Source of the DNA: Microbacterium lemovicicum | GTDB taxonomy: Bacteria; Actinomycetota; Actinomycetes; Actinomycetales; Microbacteriaceae | Length of the DNA stretch: 64,000 bases | Assembly (NCBI RefSeq): GCF_003991875.1 | Contig: NZ_CP031423.1 | Location: forward strand, 2,666,001 to 2,730,000 | Direction: 5' to 3' | Shown here: piece by piece, positions 17,635 to 27,021 of the stretch | Layout of the letters: every line of letters starts with the position of its first letter | Numbering within the stretch: the first letter of the stretch is position 1 | The notes under the pieces: generated by a model | Database searches by the model: none | What the model was told of the DNA's origin: nothing | What the model saw: only the letters and a program-made list of their open reading frames with translations | Made by a program: the position numbers and the translations under genes

Positions 17635-19155
17635 GTGATCAAAGATGACCATGGCACGGCGTTACTCGACGTCCGGGGTGTGACCAAGAGCTTCGCCGGG
17701 GTGCACGCCCTCCGCGGAGTCGACCTGAGCGTCCGCGCGGGCGAGGTGCACTGCATCCTCGGGCAGAACGGCGCGGGCAAGTCGACGCTCATCAAGGTGC
17801 TCGCCGGCGTCCACCGACCCGACGACGGCGAGATCGCCTGGAACGGCGAGACGGTCGAGATCCCCTCGCCGCAGGCGGGCATCGAGCTGGGCATCGCGAC
17901 GATGTACCAGGAGCTCGACGTCGTGGACGGCCTGACCATCGCCGAGAACATCTTCCTCGGCCACGAGCTGGCGCGCGGGGGCTTCAGCCGGCGCAGCCAG
18001 GCGGCCGCCCGCACGCGGGAGCTGCTGCAGCGCCTCGGTCACGCGAGCCTGTCCCCCCACACCGAGGTCGGATCCCTCAGCGCGGCGAACAAGCAGATCG
18101 TCAGCATGGCGCGTGCGCTGTCGCACGACATCAAGCTCATCATCATGGACGAGCCGTCGGCCGTGCTCGACACCGAGGAGGTCAAGAACCTCTTCTCCGT
18201 CGTGCGCGAGCTCACCGGTCAGGGCATCGCCGTCGTCTACATCACCCACCGCCTCGAGGAGATCCGGCAGATCGGCGACCGGATCACCGTCCTGAAGGAC
18301 GGGCGCAGCACGGCGAACGGGCTCGCGGTGGCCGACACCCCGACATCCGAGCTCATCCGCCTGATGACGGGCCGCACCGTGGAGAACGTCTTCCCCGCGG
18401 CCGTCCCGGTGCCCGCCGACGCGCCGACGATGCTCGAGGTCGACGGCCTGGCGCTCTCCGGCGTCTTCGCGGACGTGTCGTTCTCCGTGCGCGCCGGCGA
18501 GATCGTGGGGCTGGCCGGGCTCGTCGGCTCGGGTCGCTCCGAGATCCTCGAGACGGTGTACGGAGCGCGTCGCTCGACCTCCGGCACCGTGCGTGTCGCC
18601 GGCGAGCCGCTGCGCCGCGGGTCGGTCACGGCCGCCGTCGCCGCGGGGGTCGGTCTGACGCCCGAGGAGCGCAAGAGCCAGGGGCTCGTCCTCGAGGAGC
18701 CGATCTTCGTCAACGTCACCCTCTCGTCGGTCGCGCGGTTCGCGAAGGCCGGGTTCCTCGACGAACGGGCCGAACGCGCCGTCTCGCGCGAGCAGATCGA
18801 GGCCCTCGAGCTGCGACCCGCCGACCCCGACCGCGCCGCCGCCACGCTGTCCGGCGGCAACCAGCAGAAGATCCTGCTGGCGCGCTGGCTCGTGCACGGC
18901 ACCCGGGTGCTGCTGCTGGACGAACCGACCCGCGGGGTCGACGTCGGCGCGCGCACCGAGATCTACGCGCTGATCCGACGTCTCGCCGCCGCCGGCAACG
19001 CGGTCGTCATCGTCTCCAGCGAGATCGACGAGGTGCTCGGCCTCGCCGACACCGTGCTCGTCATCGCCGAGGGCCGCGTGCTCACCACCCTCCCCGCCAG
19101 CCAGATCGACGAGCACGGCGTGCTCGACCTCGTGATGAAAGGAGCTGCCGCGTGA
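17635..19155 (+). CDS. Sugar ABC transporter ATP-binding protein (tandem ATPase)
   Basis: 506 aa with two ABC domains, as in RbsA, XylG and MglA. The first has Walker A GQNGAGKST and Walker B IIMDEPSA. Its signature is degenerate (SLSAANKQ), as usual for the first half of this family. The second has a non-canonical Walker A (GLVGSGRSE) but an intact signature LSGGNQQK and Walker B LLLDEPTRGVD, again the family norm. It powers sugar import with the permease gene that overlaps it by 4 nt (GTGA). The GTG at 17635 gives the expected N-terminus. Confidence 0.94.
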   Translation: MIKDDHGTALLDVRGVTKSFAGVHALRGVDLSVRAGEVHCILGQNGAGKSTLIKVLAGVHRPDDGEIAWNGETVEIPSPQAGIELGIATMYQELDVVDGLTIAENIFLGHELARGGFSRRSQAAARTRELLQRLGHASLSPHTEVGSLSAANKQIVSMARALSHDIKLIIMDEPSAVLDTEEVKNLFSVVRELTGQGIAVVYITHRLEEIRQIGDRITVLKDGRSTANGLAVADTPTSELIRLMTGRTVENVFPAAVPVPADAPTMLEVDGLALSGVFADVSFSVRAGEIVGLAGLVGSGRSEILETVYGARRSTSGTVRVAGEPLRRGSVTAAVAAGVGLTPEERKSQGLVLEEPIFVNVTLSSVARFAKAGFLDERAERAVSREQIEALELRPADPDRAAATLSGGNQQKILLARWLVHGTRVLLLDEPTRGVDVGARTEIYALIRRLAAAGNAVVIVSSEIDEVLGLADTVLVIAEGRVLTTLPASQIDEHGVLDLVMKGAAA

Positions 19156-20192
19156 GCGAGCAGACCACCACCCGCGCCGCCGCAGCTCCTGCGTCCGCAC
19201 CGGAGCCGTCCGATCGGAAGTCCGCCGCGTCGCGCCTGCTGTCCGGCTCCGCCGGACGCAACCTGGGCCTCGTCCTGGCGCTCGCCCTCATCTTCGTCAT
19301 CGGGGCGGTGACGGCCGGCGACACGTTCACGAGCGTGCCGAACATCCTCGTCATCCTGCGCCAGGCCTCGATCATCGGCGTCGTCAGCATCGGCATGACC
19401 TTCGTCATCATCGCCGGCGGCATCGACCTCTCGGTGGGCGCCGTGATGGGGCTCGCCTCCGTGGTGGCCACCCTCGCCGTCATCCAGGACGTCGTCGATG
19501 ACACGCACTGGATCGTGATGGTCGTCATCGCACTCGCCGTCGGCGTCTTCGCCGGCCTGATCAACGGCATCGTCATCGCCTACGGCAAGGTGGTCGCCTT
19601 CATGGCCACCCTCGCCATGCTCGTGGCCGCGCGCGGCCTCGCCGAGATCCTCGCCGACCGCCGCACGCTCGTCGTGGAGGACCGCGGATTCGTGTCGTTC
19701 TTCAACAGCGACTTCCTCGGCGTCGACGTGCTCATCTGGATCTTCGTGCTCGTCTCCGTCGCCGGCTGGATCCTCCTCAACCGCACGACCTTCGGCCGCC
19801 GCACCGTCGCCATCGGTGGCAACCGTGAAGCCGCCCGCCTCGCGGGCATCAACGTGCGCCGTCACACCGTCTGGCTCTACGTGCTCGCGGGGCTCACCGC
19901 CGGCATCGCCGCCGTGATGATCCTCGGCCGCACCACCGCCGGCACCTCGACCCACGGCACGCTCCTCGAGCTCGACGCGATCGCGGCCGTCGTGGTCGGC
20001 GGCACTCTCCTCATCGGCGGCCGCGGCACGATCACCGGCACCGTGTTCGGCGTGCTGATCTTCGCCACTCTGCAGAACGTCTTCGTGCAGAACAACCTCT
20101 CCTCCTCGGTGCAGGCCGTCGCGAAGGGCGTGATCATCGTGGTCGCCGTGCTCCTGCAGCAGCGCTTCGCCCGCCGCGGGACCCGTGGATGA
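19152..20192 (+). CDS. Sugar ABC transporter permease (RbsC type)
   Basis: 346-aa BPD_transp_2 permease with about eight to ten membrane helices. The family marker GMTFVIIAGGIDLSVGAV is at about 75-92 and the EAA-like loop GGNREAARLAGINVRRH is near 223-240. It forms the membrane channel for the sugar bound by the 16318-17367 lipoprotein. The GTG start overlaps the ATPase stop, so the two are translationally coupled. The N-terminal 30 residues are Ala/Ser-rich and cytoplasmic. Confidence 0.94.
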   Translation: MSEQTTTRAAAAPASAPEPSDRKSAASRLLSGSAGRNLGLVLALALIFVIGAVTAGDTFTSVPNILVILRQASIIGVVSIGMTFVIIAGGIDLSVGAVMGLASVVATLAVIQDVVDDTHWIVMVVIALAVGVFAGLINGIVIAYGKVVAFMATLAMLVAARGLAEILADRRTLVVEDRGFVSFFNSDFLGVDVLIWIFVLVSVAGWILLNRTTFGRRTVAIGGNREAARLAGINVRRHTVWLYVLAGLTAGIAAVMILGRTTAGTSTHGTLLELDAIAAVVVGGTLLIGGRGTITGTVFGVLIFATLQNVFVQNNLSSSVQAVAKGVIIVVAVLLQQRFARRGTRG

Positions 20193-20252
20193 GCGGATGC
20201 CGGCGGCACAGGCGCATTCGCCGGAACCACCCCTGACTCACAGCAGGTTCGT

Positions 20253-20272
20253 CAGAAGTCGCGGCACTTCTG
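20253..20272. promoter_or_regulatory. Inverted repeat upstream of the ROK gene
   Basis: CAGAAGT (20253-20259) and ACTTCTG (20266-20272) form a 7-bp inverted repeat with a 6-nt spacer, in the 106-bp gap before the ROK start. It is a candidate autoregulatory operator. Two GCGTGTTT direct copies follow at about 20273-20290. Confidence 0.4.
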
Positions 20273-20298
20273 CGTGTTTCCGCGTGTTTGACTGAGCC

Positions 20299-21480
20299 GT
20301 GGCGACGACTGTGACGGAGACATCCGCGGCCCCCGGAGGGGTGGGAGAGCTCTTCCACCTGCTGCGCGACGGGGTGCCGCGCACACGCGCGGAGCTGTCG
20401 AAGGCGACCGGCCTCGCCAGATCCACCATCGCCGCGCGGGTCGACGAGCTGATGCGCACCGGCCTCATCACACCCGTCGCCGACGCCGCCTCCACCGGAG
20501 GACGCCCGCCGTCGCAGTTCGCCCTCAACCCGCAGGCACGCCTGGTGATCGGCGCGGACATCGGCGCGTCGCACGCCGCCATCGCCGTCACCGACCTCTC
20601 CGGCGCGATCCTCGCCCAGCGCGAGGAGTCGATCGACATCCGGCAGGGGCCGGTCCCGGTGCTGACGTGGGTGGCCGAAGCGGCGATGGGTCTCCTCGCC
20701 GAGACCGGTCGTGATGCCGCCGACCTCGTGGCGATGGGCATCGGGGTGCCGGGGCCCGTCGAGCACTCCACCGGGCAGCCGGTGAACCCGCCGATCATGC
20801 CCGGATGGGACCGCTTCGACATCCCGTCGTGGATGCAGCAGCACCTGCAGGTGCCGGTGCTCGTCGACAACGACGTGAACGTGATGGTGCTGGGCGAGCG
20901 CGCCACGGCGTGGCCCACCACCGACAACATGATGTTCGTGAAGGTCGCGACCGGCATCGGGGCGGGCGTCATCTCCGCGGGCGAGCTGCAGCGCGGTGCG
21001 CAGGGCGTCGCGGGAGACATCGGCCACGTCCGCGTCGCCCGCGGGGCGGACGTGCCCTGCCCGTGCGGCAACCGCGGCTGCCTCGAGGCCCTCGCCTCGG
21101 GCCCCGCCATCGCGCGGGCGCTCACCGCGGCCGGTGTTCCCGCGGCGGACGGGGACGACGTCGTCGACCTCGTCAAACACGGCAACATCGACGCGATCCA
21201 GGCCGTCCGCCAGGCGGGGCGCGACATCGGCGAGGTGCTGACGGCCTGCGTCAGCCTGATGAACCCGTCCGTCATCGCGATCGGCGGCTCCATGGCCCGC
21301 GTCGGGGAGCACCTCATCGCGGGGGTGCGCGAGGTCGTCTACACGCGCTCGACCCCGCTGGCGACCGAGCATCTCTCGATCGTGCAGTCCTCGGCCGCCG
21401 AGCGCGCGGCCGTGCGAGGAGCGAGCGGCCTGGCGATCGACCACGCCCTCTCGCACGGCGCGCTGTTCGTCGGTGCCTGA
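20299..21480 (+). CDS. ROK-family transcriptional regulator
   Basis: 393 aa. The N-terminal winged HTH spans about residues 15-65 (GVPRTRAELSKATGLARSTI), followed by an ASKHA sugar-kinase-like domain. The ROK zinc motif is intact (CPCGNRGCLEA, near 255-265). The residues expected for a phosphotransferase are hard to judge, and the HTH points to regulation rather than catalysis. It probably represses the adjacent sugar transporter and divergent catabolic genes until a sugar or sugar phosphate binds. The GTG start lacks a good ribosome-binding site. Confidence 0.92.
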   Translation: MATTVTETSAAPGGVGELFHLLRDGVPRTRAELSKATGLARSTIAARVDELMRTGLITPVADAASTGGRPPSQFALNPQARLVIGADIGASHAAIAVTDLSGAILAQREESIDIRQGPVPVLTWVAEAAMGLLAETGRDAADLVAMGIGVPGPVEHSTGQPVNPPIMPGWDRFDIPSWMQQHLQVPVLVDNDVNVMVLGERATAWPTTDNMMFVKVATGIGAGVISAGELQRGAQGVAGDIGHVRVARGADVPCPCGNRGCLEALASGPAIARALTAAGVPAADGDDVVDLVKHGNIDAIQAVRQAGRDIGEVLTACVSLMNPSVIAIGGSMARVGEHLIAGVREVVYTRSTPLATEHLSIVQSSAAERAAVRGASGLAIDHALSHGALFVGA

Positions 21481-21487
21481 ACCGGCC

Positions 21488-21829
21488 TCAGAGGTCTTCG
21501 GGCGACAGGTCGCCTTCGCCGTCCTCGCCGAGTTCGGCCACGACCGGATCGTCGCCCTGCGTCTCGGGCAGGTAGACGTCGGCCGGCAGATCGGCGGCGG
21601 GGATCTGGTCGTCGTCCGAGGGGATCTGGTCGGGGTCGTCACCCGTCCCGGTCACCCCGTCCAGCTCGTCGGGCGAGGCTCCCTCATCGAGGGCGGTCGT
21701 GCGGTCCCACTCCGCCTGTGCCGGGTCGTCGGCGGGGTCGGCGGTCACGGACGTGTCGCCGTCGCGGAGGGGCTGGGGCAGGACGTCATCGGTGACGGTC
21801 ACGGGGGCGTCATCGTCGGGGGTGCTCAT
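21488..21829 (-). CDS. Small acidic hypothetical protein
   Basis: 113 aa, extremely rich in Asp, Glu, Pro and Thr, with no hydrophobic segment and no Lys. It looks intrinsically disordered and cytoplasmic. Codon use is normal for the region and AAGGA lies 6 nt before the ATG, so it is probably a real gene. It converges on the ROK gene with a 7-nt gap. I do not recognise a family. Confidence 0.65.
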   Translation of the reverse strand: MSTPDDDAPVTVTDDVLPQPLRDGDTSVTADPADDPAQAEWDRTTALDEGASPDELDGVTGTGDDPDQIPSDDDQIPAADLPADVYLPETQGDDPVVAELGEDGEGDLSPEDL

Positions 21830-22039
21830 GGGTGGTCCTTTCGTCGGCTCCCAGCCTCCGCCCCGACATCGTCCCGCCGGAGGCGCTTGCGGCGACGCAT
21901 CCGACTCGCTAGGGGCCGTCCTCCCGCCGACGGCTGAACGCCGCCGGCTCCTGCGCCATCTGTTCCGGCCGATCGATCCAGGTCCCTATCGGCCCCGGGT
22001 CCGGCGGTCAACGGAACACCGCGGGTCGGCACGCGCGGC

Positions 22040-22045
22040 TAGCAT
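22040..22045 (+). promoter_or_regulatory. -10 box of the GH13 gene
   Basis: TAGCAT lies 38 nt before the TTG start, leaving a leader of about 32 nt with a GAGGA ribosome-binding site at 22073-22077. The rest of the 254-bp gap 21830-22083 shows no clear further element. Confidence 0.4.
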
Positions 22046-22083
22046 CGGAACAACGCCATCCGCCCGTCAGGTGAGGACCCTCT

Positions 22084-24351
22084 TTGGACGCCCCGATCGA
22101 ACGCGACCCGAGTGAGATCAGCTACGACGAACAGCGCTATCCCGCGCGACCTCGTCGGCTGCGCCCACGGGATCAGCTGCGCAGCGGCAGTCTCCGCCGC
22201 TTCGTCTCCGACCCCCGCACGGCCAACGGCACGAACCCCGCCTACATCGAATGGCTCGTGCGCCAGTCGATGCTCAAGGATGCGGACGTGCTCGCGCGCA
22301 CGCTGTCGGGTCAGCCGTCGATGTGGCGCAACCCCTACGCCCGCCCCGACGCGCGCCGCGCGATCGAGACGAGCGACGTGTGGTTCACCGCGTATCCGCT
22401 CTCGCTCATCACCCGCGCCGGCGAGTCCTTCCTGCAGGCGTTGGGCGACGACCGTCTCTGGCAGGCGTTCGAGAAGATCGGCATCAACGGCCTGCACACC
22501 GGTCCGGTGAAGCGCGCCGGCGGCATCACCGGCTGGCAGCAGACCCCGAGCGTCGACGGTCACTTCGACCGCATCAGCACGCAGATCGACCCCGACTTCG
22601 GCGATGAGGCGGCCGTCCGCCGACTGGCCGACGTCGCCGACTCGCACGGCGGCAGCGTCATCGACGACATCGTGCCCGGTCACACCGGCAAGGGCGCCGA
22701 CTTCCGCCTCGCCGAGATGGCCTACAAGGACTACCCGGGCATCTACCACATGATCGAGATCCCGCCGGAGGACTGGAACCTCCTGCCGGAGGTGCCGGAG
22801 GGCCGGGACTCGGTCAACCTCGACCCGGCCCAGGAGCGCGAGCTCAGCGAGCGCGGCTACATCATCGGCGAGCTGCAGCGGGTCATCTTCTACACGCCCG
22901 GCGTCAAGGAGACGAACTGGAGCGCGACCGCCGCCGTCACCGGCACGGACGGTCAGGATCGCCGGTGGGTGTACCTGCACTACTTCAAGGAGGGCCAGCC
23001 CTCGATCAACTGGCTCGACCCGACGTTCTCGGGCATGCGCCTGGTGATCGGCGATGCCCTGCACTCCCTCGGCGAGCTGGGCACGAGCGCGCTGCGCCTC
23101 GACGCCAACGGCTTCCTCGGCGTGGAGAAGAGCACCGAGGGGCTTCCGGCGTGGTCGGAGGGGCACCCGCTCTCGCAGGCCGCGAACCACATCATCGCCG
23201 GCATGGTGCGCAAGGTCGGCGGGTTCACCTTCCAGGAGCTGAACCTCACGATGGAGGACATCCGCGACACCGGCGCCGTCGGCGCCGACCTCTCGTACGA
23301 CTTCGTCACCCGCCCCGCCTACCACCACGCCCTCGCCACCGGCAGCACCGAGTTCCTGCGCCTCGCGCTGAACACGTCGCTGGCCACCGGGGTCGAGCCG
23401 GTGCAGCTCGTGCACGGCCTGCAGAACCACGACGAGCTCACCTACGAGCTCGTGCACTGGGCGACCACGCACCGCGACGACGTGTTCGAGTTCCGCCACG
23501 GCGAAGTCACCGGACTCGAGCTGGCGCAGCATATCCGCGCCGAGCTCACCGAGGTGCTCACGGTCGGCGCCGACTACAACCTGGTGTTCACGCAGAACGG
23601 CATCGCGTGCACGACCGCGTCGCTGATCGCCGCGTCGCAGGGTCGCGCGACGCTGGACGACATCACCGACGAGGATGCCGCGAGCATCCGTGACGCCCAC
23701 CTCCTGCTGGCCCGCTACAACGCGTGGCAGCCCGGCGTGTTCGCTCTGTCCGGGTGGGACCTCACCGGTTCGCTGACGCTCCCGGCCGAAGAGGTGCGCT
23801 CGCTGATCGCGACCGGCGACACCCGGTGGATCGAGCGCGGCGCGCACGATCTGCTCGACGTCGATCCGGACGCGACGCGGTCGGCTGCCGGGATGCCGCG
23901 GGCCCGCGCCCTCTACGGCGCCCTGCCCGCGCAGCTCGAGGACCCGCACTCGTTCGCGTCCGGCCTCCGGCACGTGCTCGATGTCCGCCGCGCCCACGGG
24001 ATCGCCGTGGCGACGCAGGTCGACATCCCCCAGGTGGCCCACCCCAGCATGCTGGTGATGGTGCACCGTCTGGACGGCGGCGACGCCGCGCTCGAGGATG
24101 CGCCGCTGCAGATCACGGTGCTCAACTTCTCCCCCGAGACGATCGACGGCACCGTGCGCTCCGACTCGCTCGTCCCGCGCAGCGGCGTGATCGACGCGGA
24201 GAGCGGCGAATCGGTCGGCCGCGTGGACGATCTGCAGAGCTTCCCGCTACAGCTCGGCCCCTACGAAGGCCGCTTCCTGATCTTCGAGGCGCCCGAGCCC
24301 GAGGAGCTGCACCCGGTCACCCGCGCCATCCACATCATCCCCACCGCCTGA
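22084..24351 (+). CDS. GH13-family alpha-glucosyltransferase, trehalose-synthase-like
   Basis: 755 aa, alpha-amylase superfamily. The GH13 catalytic triad can be placed: nucleophile Asp340 ([10 protein letters not shown]), acid/base Glu385 (FTFQELN) and Asp450 (QNHDELTYE). The usual VxNH motif is altered to IVPGHTG near 196-202, and the first 100 residues are unlike standard amylases, so it is a divergent member. The closest role by layout is maltose alpha-D-glucosyltransferase (trehalose synthase), which interconverts maltose and trehalose in the cytoplasm. No maltokinase domain or GlgE/OtsA neighbour is present. The TTG start is supported by GAGGA 6 nt upstream. Confidence 0.75.
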   Translation: MDAPIERDPSEISYDEQRYPARPRRLRPRDQLRSGSLRRFVSDPRTANGTNPAYIEWLVRQSMLKDADVLARTLSGQPSMWRNPYARPDARRAIETSDVWFTAYPLSLITRAGESFLQALGDDRLWQAFEKIGINGLHTGPVKRAGGITGWQQTPSVDGHFDRISTQIDPDFGDEAAVRRLADVADSHGGSVIDDIVPGHTGKGADFRLAEMAYKDYPGIYHMIEIPPEDWNLLPEVPEGRDSVNLDPAQERELSERGYIIGELQRVIFYTPGVKETNWSATAAVTGTDGQDRRWVYLHYFKEGQPSINWLDPTFSGMRLVIGDALHSLGELGTSALRLDANGFLGVEKSTEGLPAWSEGHPLSQAANHIIAGMVRKVGGFTFQELNLTMEDIRDTGAVGADLSYDFVTRPAYHHALATGSTEFLRLALNTSLATGVEPVQLVHGLQNHDELTYELVHWATTHRDDVFEFRHGEVTGLELAQHIRAELTEVLTVGADYNLVFTQNGIACTTASLIAASQGRATLDDITDEDAASIRDAHLLLARYNAWQPGVFALSGWDLTGSLTLPAEEVRSLIATGDTRWIERGAHDLLDVDPDATRSAAGMPRARALYGALPAQLEDPHSFASGLRHVLDVRRAHGIAVATQVDIPQVAHPSMLVMVHRLDGGDAALEDAPLQITVLNFSPETIDGTVRSDSLVPRSGVIDAESGESVGRVDDLQSFPLQLGPYEGRFLIFEAPEPEELHPVTRAIHIIPTA

Positions 24352-24356
24352 GCCCT

Positions 24357-24388
24357 CGTCTCCGCCACCCGCACGGGTGGCGGAGACG
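24357..24388. terminator. Bidirectional terminator between convergent genes
   Basis: 15-bp perfect inverted repeat (24357-24371 with 24374-24388), placed exactly between the converging ends of the GH13 gene and the FAD-oxidase gene. It would serve both. Confidence 0.7.
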
Positions 24389-24393
24389 TCCGC

Positions 24394-25785
24394 TCACCTC
24401 CGCGGCTGCGCGACGGGGTTGCCCGCGACGAACAGGTCGCCCGGATCGAGGATGCCCTTCAGCGTCTGCAGGCGGCGTGCCGCCGGACCGAACCCGAGGG
24501 CGCGATCCTCGTCAGGCGCGTCGATGAAGGTGAGGGCGAGCGCGTCGATCCGCCAGCGGTCGAGCAGGCCCACTCCCTCCCGCACGGCCGTCGTCAGGGG
24601 AGACGCCATCTCCGGCGCGGGCACGATCGCGATCGTGTGCATGATGTACTCCCCCGGCAGGCTGGCCACCGCACCGCCGCCGGCCGGGCTCTGCGCGAAC
24701 GCCCCGCCGATGTGTCGCAGCTCGCTCACGAAGATCCCCGGGATCGATCCTGCCTCCACGAACGCGTCGGCCGCGGCGGCGGGGAGCCCGTCCAGCACCG
24801 AGTGCGCCGTCACCGCCGGCGCCGGTCCCGGCGGGTCCATGTGCACGCCGATGAGGTCGGCGGACGGGATGCGCGCGAACGTGTCCACCTCGGGCGCGAG
24901 GGCGCGGAGGGGGCCGAGAAGAGCGGATGCCGCGGCATCCGATCCCAGGATGGCGCCGTCGATGACCACCACCGACCGTCCCGAGAGGAACGGCGGCAGG
25001 TCCGGCATCGGCGGGAAGTTCATGATGCGCAGGGCGGTGGTGGCCTCGTCGGGTGCCGTGCGGGTCCACGCCGACCACGCGCGCGTCACCTCGTCGGCGC
25101 GGGAGGCGTCCCACAGGAGCATGCCTGCGACGACCGTGGCGAGCGGCCGGAGGGAGATCGTGAGGGCCACGACCACGCCGAAGGCCCCCGATCCGCCGCG
25201 CAGCGCCCAGAAGAGCTCCGCGTCCTCGTCGGGTCCGGCGCGGTGCAGGCTGCCGTCGGCGGTGACGACCTCGATCGCCCGCACGTCGCCCACGGCGAGC
25301 CCGTGCGCCCGGCCGTAGAACGACAGACCGCCGCCGAGGAGATAGCCGACCACGCCGACGCTCCCGGCGCTGCCGTGGAGTGCCGTGAGACCGTGCGGGG
25401 CGGTCTGCGCCAGCACGTCGTTCCAGGTCGCACCCCCGTCGATGCGGGCCGTGCGCCCGGTCGGATCGACGGTGACCGATCGCAGGGCGGACATGTCGAC
25501 GAGGATCACCTCGGACAGATCCGTGGCGCTCAGCCCGGCCGCCATGTGGCCCGTCGCCTGCGGTGCGACGCGCAGGCCCGCCGCGGACGCCGCGCGGACG
25601 ACGTCGATGACCTCCCGCGTGCTCTCGGGCCGGACGACGGCGAGAGGTCGCTGATCGATCGCCACGTTCCACGGGGTGCGGAGCTCGTCGTATCCGGCGT
25701 CGGTCGCAGTGACGAGTCGGTCGCCGAGCGCCTCCCGCACGCGTCGGAGGCGGGTATCGGTGTCGGCGGTGTCGATGGCGGTCAT
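24394..25785 (-). CDS. FAD-linked oxidase (berberine-bridge-enzyme type)
   Basis: 463 aa. The FAD_binding_4 domain (about 35-205) has an ATGHMAAG segment whose His matches the residue that binds FAD covalently in this family, and a GYLLGGGLSFYGRAHG loop. The cysteine of bicovalent members is replaced (GSAGSVGVVG), so at most one covalent FAD link is expected. A berberine-bridge tail ends the protein (LDPGDLFVAGNPV). Such enzymes oxidise sugars, alkaloids or other hydroxyl compounds with O2. No twin-arginine or Sec signal is visible. GGGAG lies 7 nt before the ATG. Confidence 0.87.
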   Translation of the reverse strand: MTAIDTADTDTRLRRVREALGDRLVTATDAGYDELRTPWNVAIDQRPLAVVRPESTREVIDVVRAASAAGLRVAPQATGHMAAGLSATDLSEVILVDMSALRSVTVDPTGRTARIDGGATWNDVLAQTAPHGLTALHGSAGSVGVVGYLLGGGLSFYGRAHGLAVGDVRAIEVVTADGSLHRAGPDEDAELFWALRGGSGAFGVVVALTISLRPLATVVAGMLLWDASRADEVTRAWSAWTRTAPDEATTALRIMNFPPMPDLPPFLSGRSVVVIDGAILGSDAAASALLGPLRALAPEVDTFARIPSADLIGVHMDPPGPAPAVTAHSVLDGLPAAAADAFVEAGSIPGIFVSELRHIGGAFAQSPAGGGAVASLPGEYIMHTIAIVPAPEMASPLTTAVREGVGLLDRWRIDALALTFIDAPDEDRALGFGPAARRLQTLKGILDPGDLFVAGNPVAQPRR

Positions 25786-25900
25786 GTCGGGTCTCCCACG
25801 TCGGGTTCCGTCCTCTCGGGTGTCGAGGCGGAGGTGATCCCAGGGTGCGCCGAGCAGCGGACGAAGGCCATGGGCCTGGGTCCTGCATCACCGCCGGCGC

Positions 25901-26971
25901 TCAGAAGGCGTAGCGCACGCGGCAGTACGGGAGGTGGCGCGCGATGAGGCCCTCGAGCTGCGCCACGGCCCGGCTCTTGAGTCCGTAGCGGTAGCGCACG
26001 TTGACCCCGCCGTTCTGCGAGAGCTTCGTCTCCTGGTTCTCCGGCGTCCAGAGCAGCTCCTCCGCCGTCGGATGCCATCCGAGGTTCACGTCGTGCAGCT
26101 GCTCGTTGTGGGTCAGGAAGATGACCTCGCAGGCGAGCTGAGCCTTCGCGCGCGCGCTGAGCGCGGCATCCAGCTGCGCGAAGAGCTCCGTCCACTCGCC
26201 GATCCAGTCGGGCGTGAGGATGACGGGCGAGAAGTTGACGTGCACCTCGTAGCCCGCCTCGACGAAGTCGTTGATCGCGGCGATGCGCTCGGCCATCGGC
26301 GACGTGCGCAGGTCGGTGACCTTCGCGACGGCGGCCGGCATCAGGGAGAAGCGGATGCGCACGCGGCCGGCGGGGTCCCACTCCAGCAGGTCGCGGTTGA
26401 CGAACTTGGTCGCGAAGGACGCCTTGGCGGTCGGGGTCATGCGGAACAGATCGCAGAGGTCGCGGACGTTCTCGCTCAGGAGGGCGTCGACCGAGCAGTC
26501 GCTGTTCTCACCGATGTCGTAGACCCACGCCTCCGGATCGCACTGCGTCGGCTCCGTCTTCACGCCCTGCTTCGCGATGTGGCGCGCGAGGTGCCGCGAG
26601 ATCTGCTCGATGTTCGCGAACACCGTCACGGGGTTGCTGTAGCCCTTGCGCCGCGGCACGTAGCAATAGGCGCACGCCATCGCGCAGCCGTTGGCCGTGC
26701 TCGGCGCGATGAAGTCGGCCGACCGTCCGTTCGGCCTGGTGACCAGGCTCTTCTTCACACCGAGGACGAGAGCCTGCGTCTTGATGCGCACCCAGCGGGC
26801 GACATTGGCCTCGTCGCCGTGCACCTCGGGGATCTGCCAGTGGGACGCGACCGGCACGATGTCGGCGGCGGGCCAGCGGGCGACGATCTCCTGCCCGCGG
26901 GGCAGTTCGAGAGCGGCGTCCTCCGCATAGATGCGGGTCACCTGCAGCAGGGTGGAGCGGGTGACAGACAT
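25901..26971 (-). CDS. Radical SAM protein, spore photoproduct lyase-like family
   Basis: 356 aa. The iron-sulfur motif CX3CX2C is Cys96, Cys100 and Cys103 (NGCAMACAYC). It matches the SPL-like radical SAM family, which repairs the UV spore photoproduct in spore formers. Additional cysteines at 144 and 159 could correspond to the H-donor cysteine of true SPL, but I cannot align this with certainty. The organism is not expected to sporulate, so the lesion or substrate may differ. A near -10 sequence (TAGACA) lies 6 nt before the ATG, overlapping a GGAAGG that is too close to act as a ribosome-binding site. Confidence 0.85.
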   Translation of the reverse strand: MSVTRSTLLQVTRIYAEDAALELPRGQEIVARWPAADIVPVASHWQIPEVHGDEANVARWVRIKTQALVLGVKKSLVTRPNGRSADFIAPSTANGCAMACAYCYVPRRKGYSNPVTVFANIEQISRHLARHIAKQGVKTEPTQCDPEAWVYDIGENSDCSVDALLSENVRDLCDLFRMTPTAKASFATKFVNRDLLEWDPAGRVRIRFSLMPAAVAKVTDLRTSPMAERIAAINDFVEAGYEVHVNFSPVILTPDWIGEWTELFAQLDAALSARAKAQLACEVIFLTHNEQLHDVNLGWHPTAEELLWTPENQETKLSQNGGVNVRYRYGLKSRAVAQLEGLIARHLPYCRVRYAF

Positions 26972-27021
26972 CCTTCCTGTCTACCCGCCCCCTCCGACAT
27001 CCGCCCCGGGGAGAGTGCGGC

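Noticed and set aside
22039..24066. Long minus-strand open frame opposite the GH13 gene
   Set aside because: Same composition shadow; the plus-strand frame has the catalytic residues.
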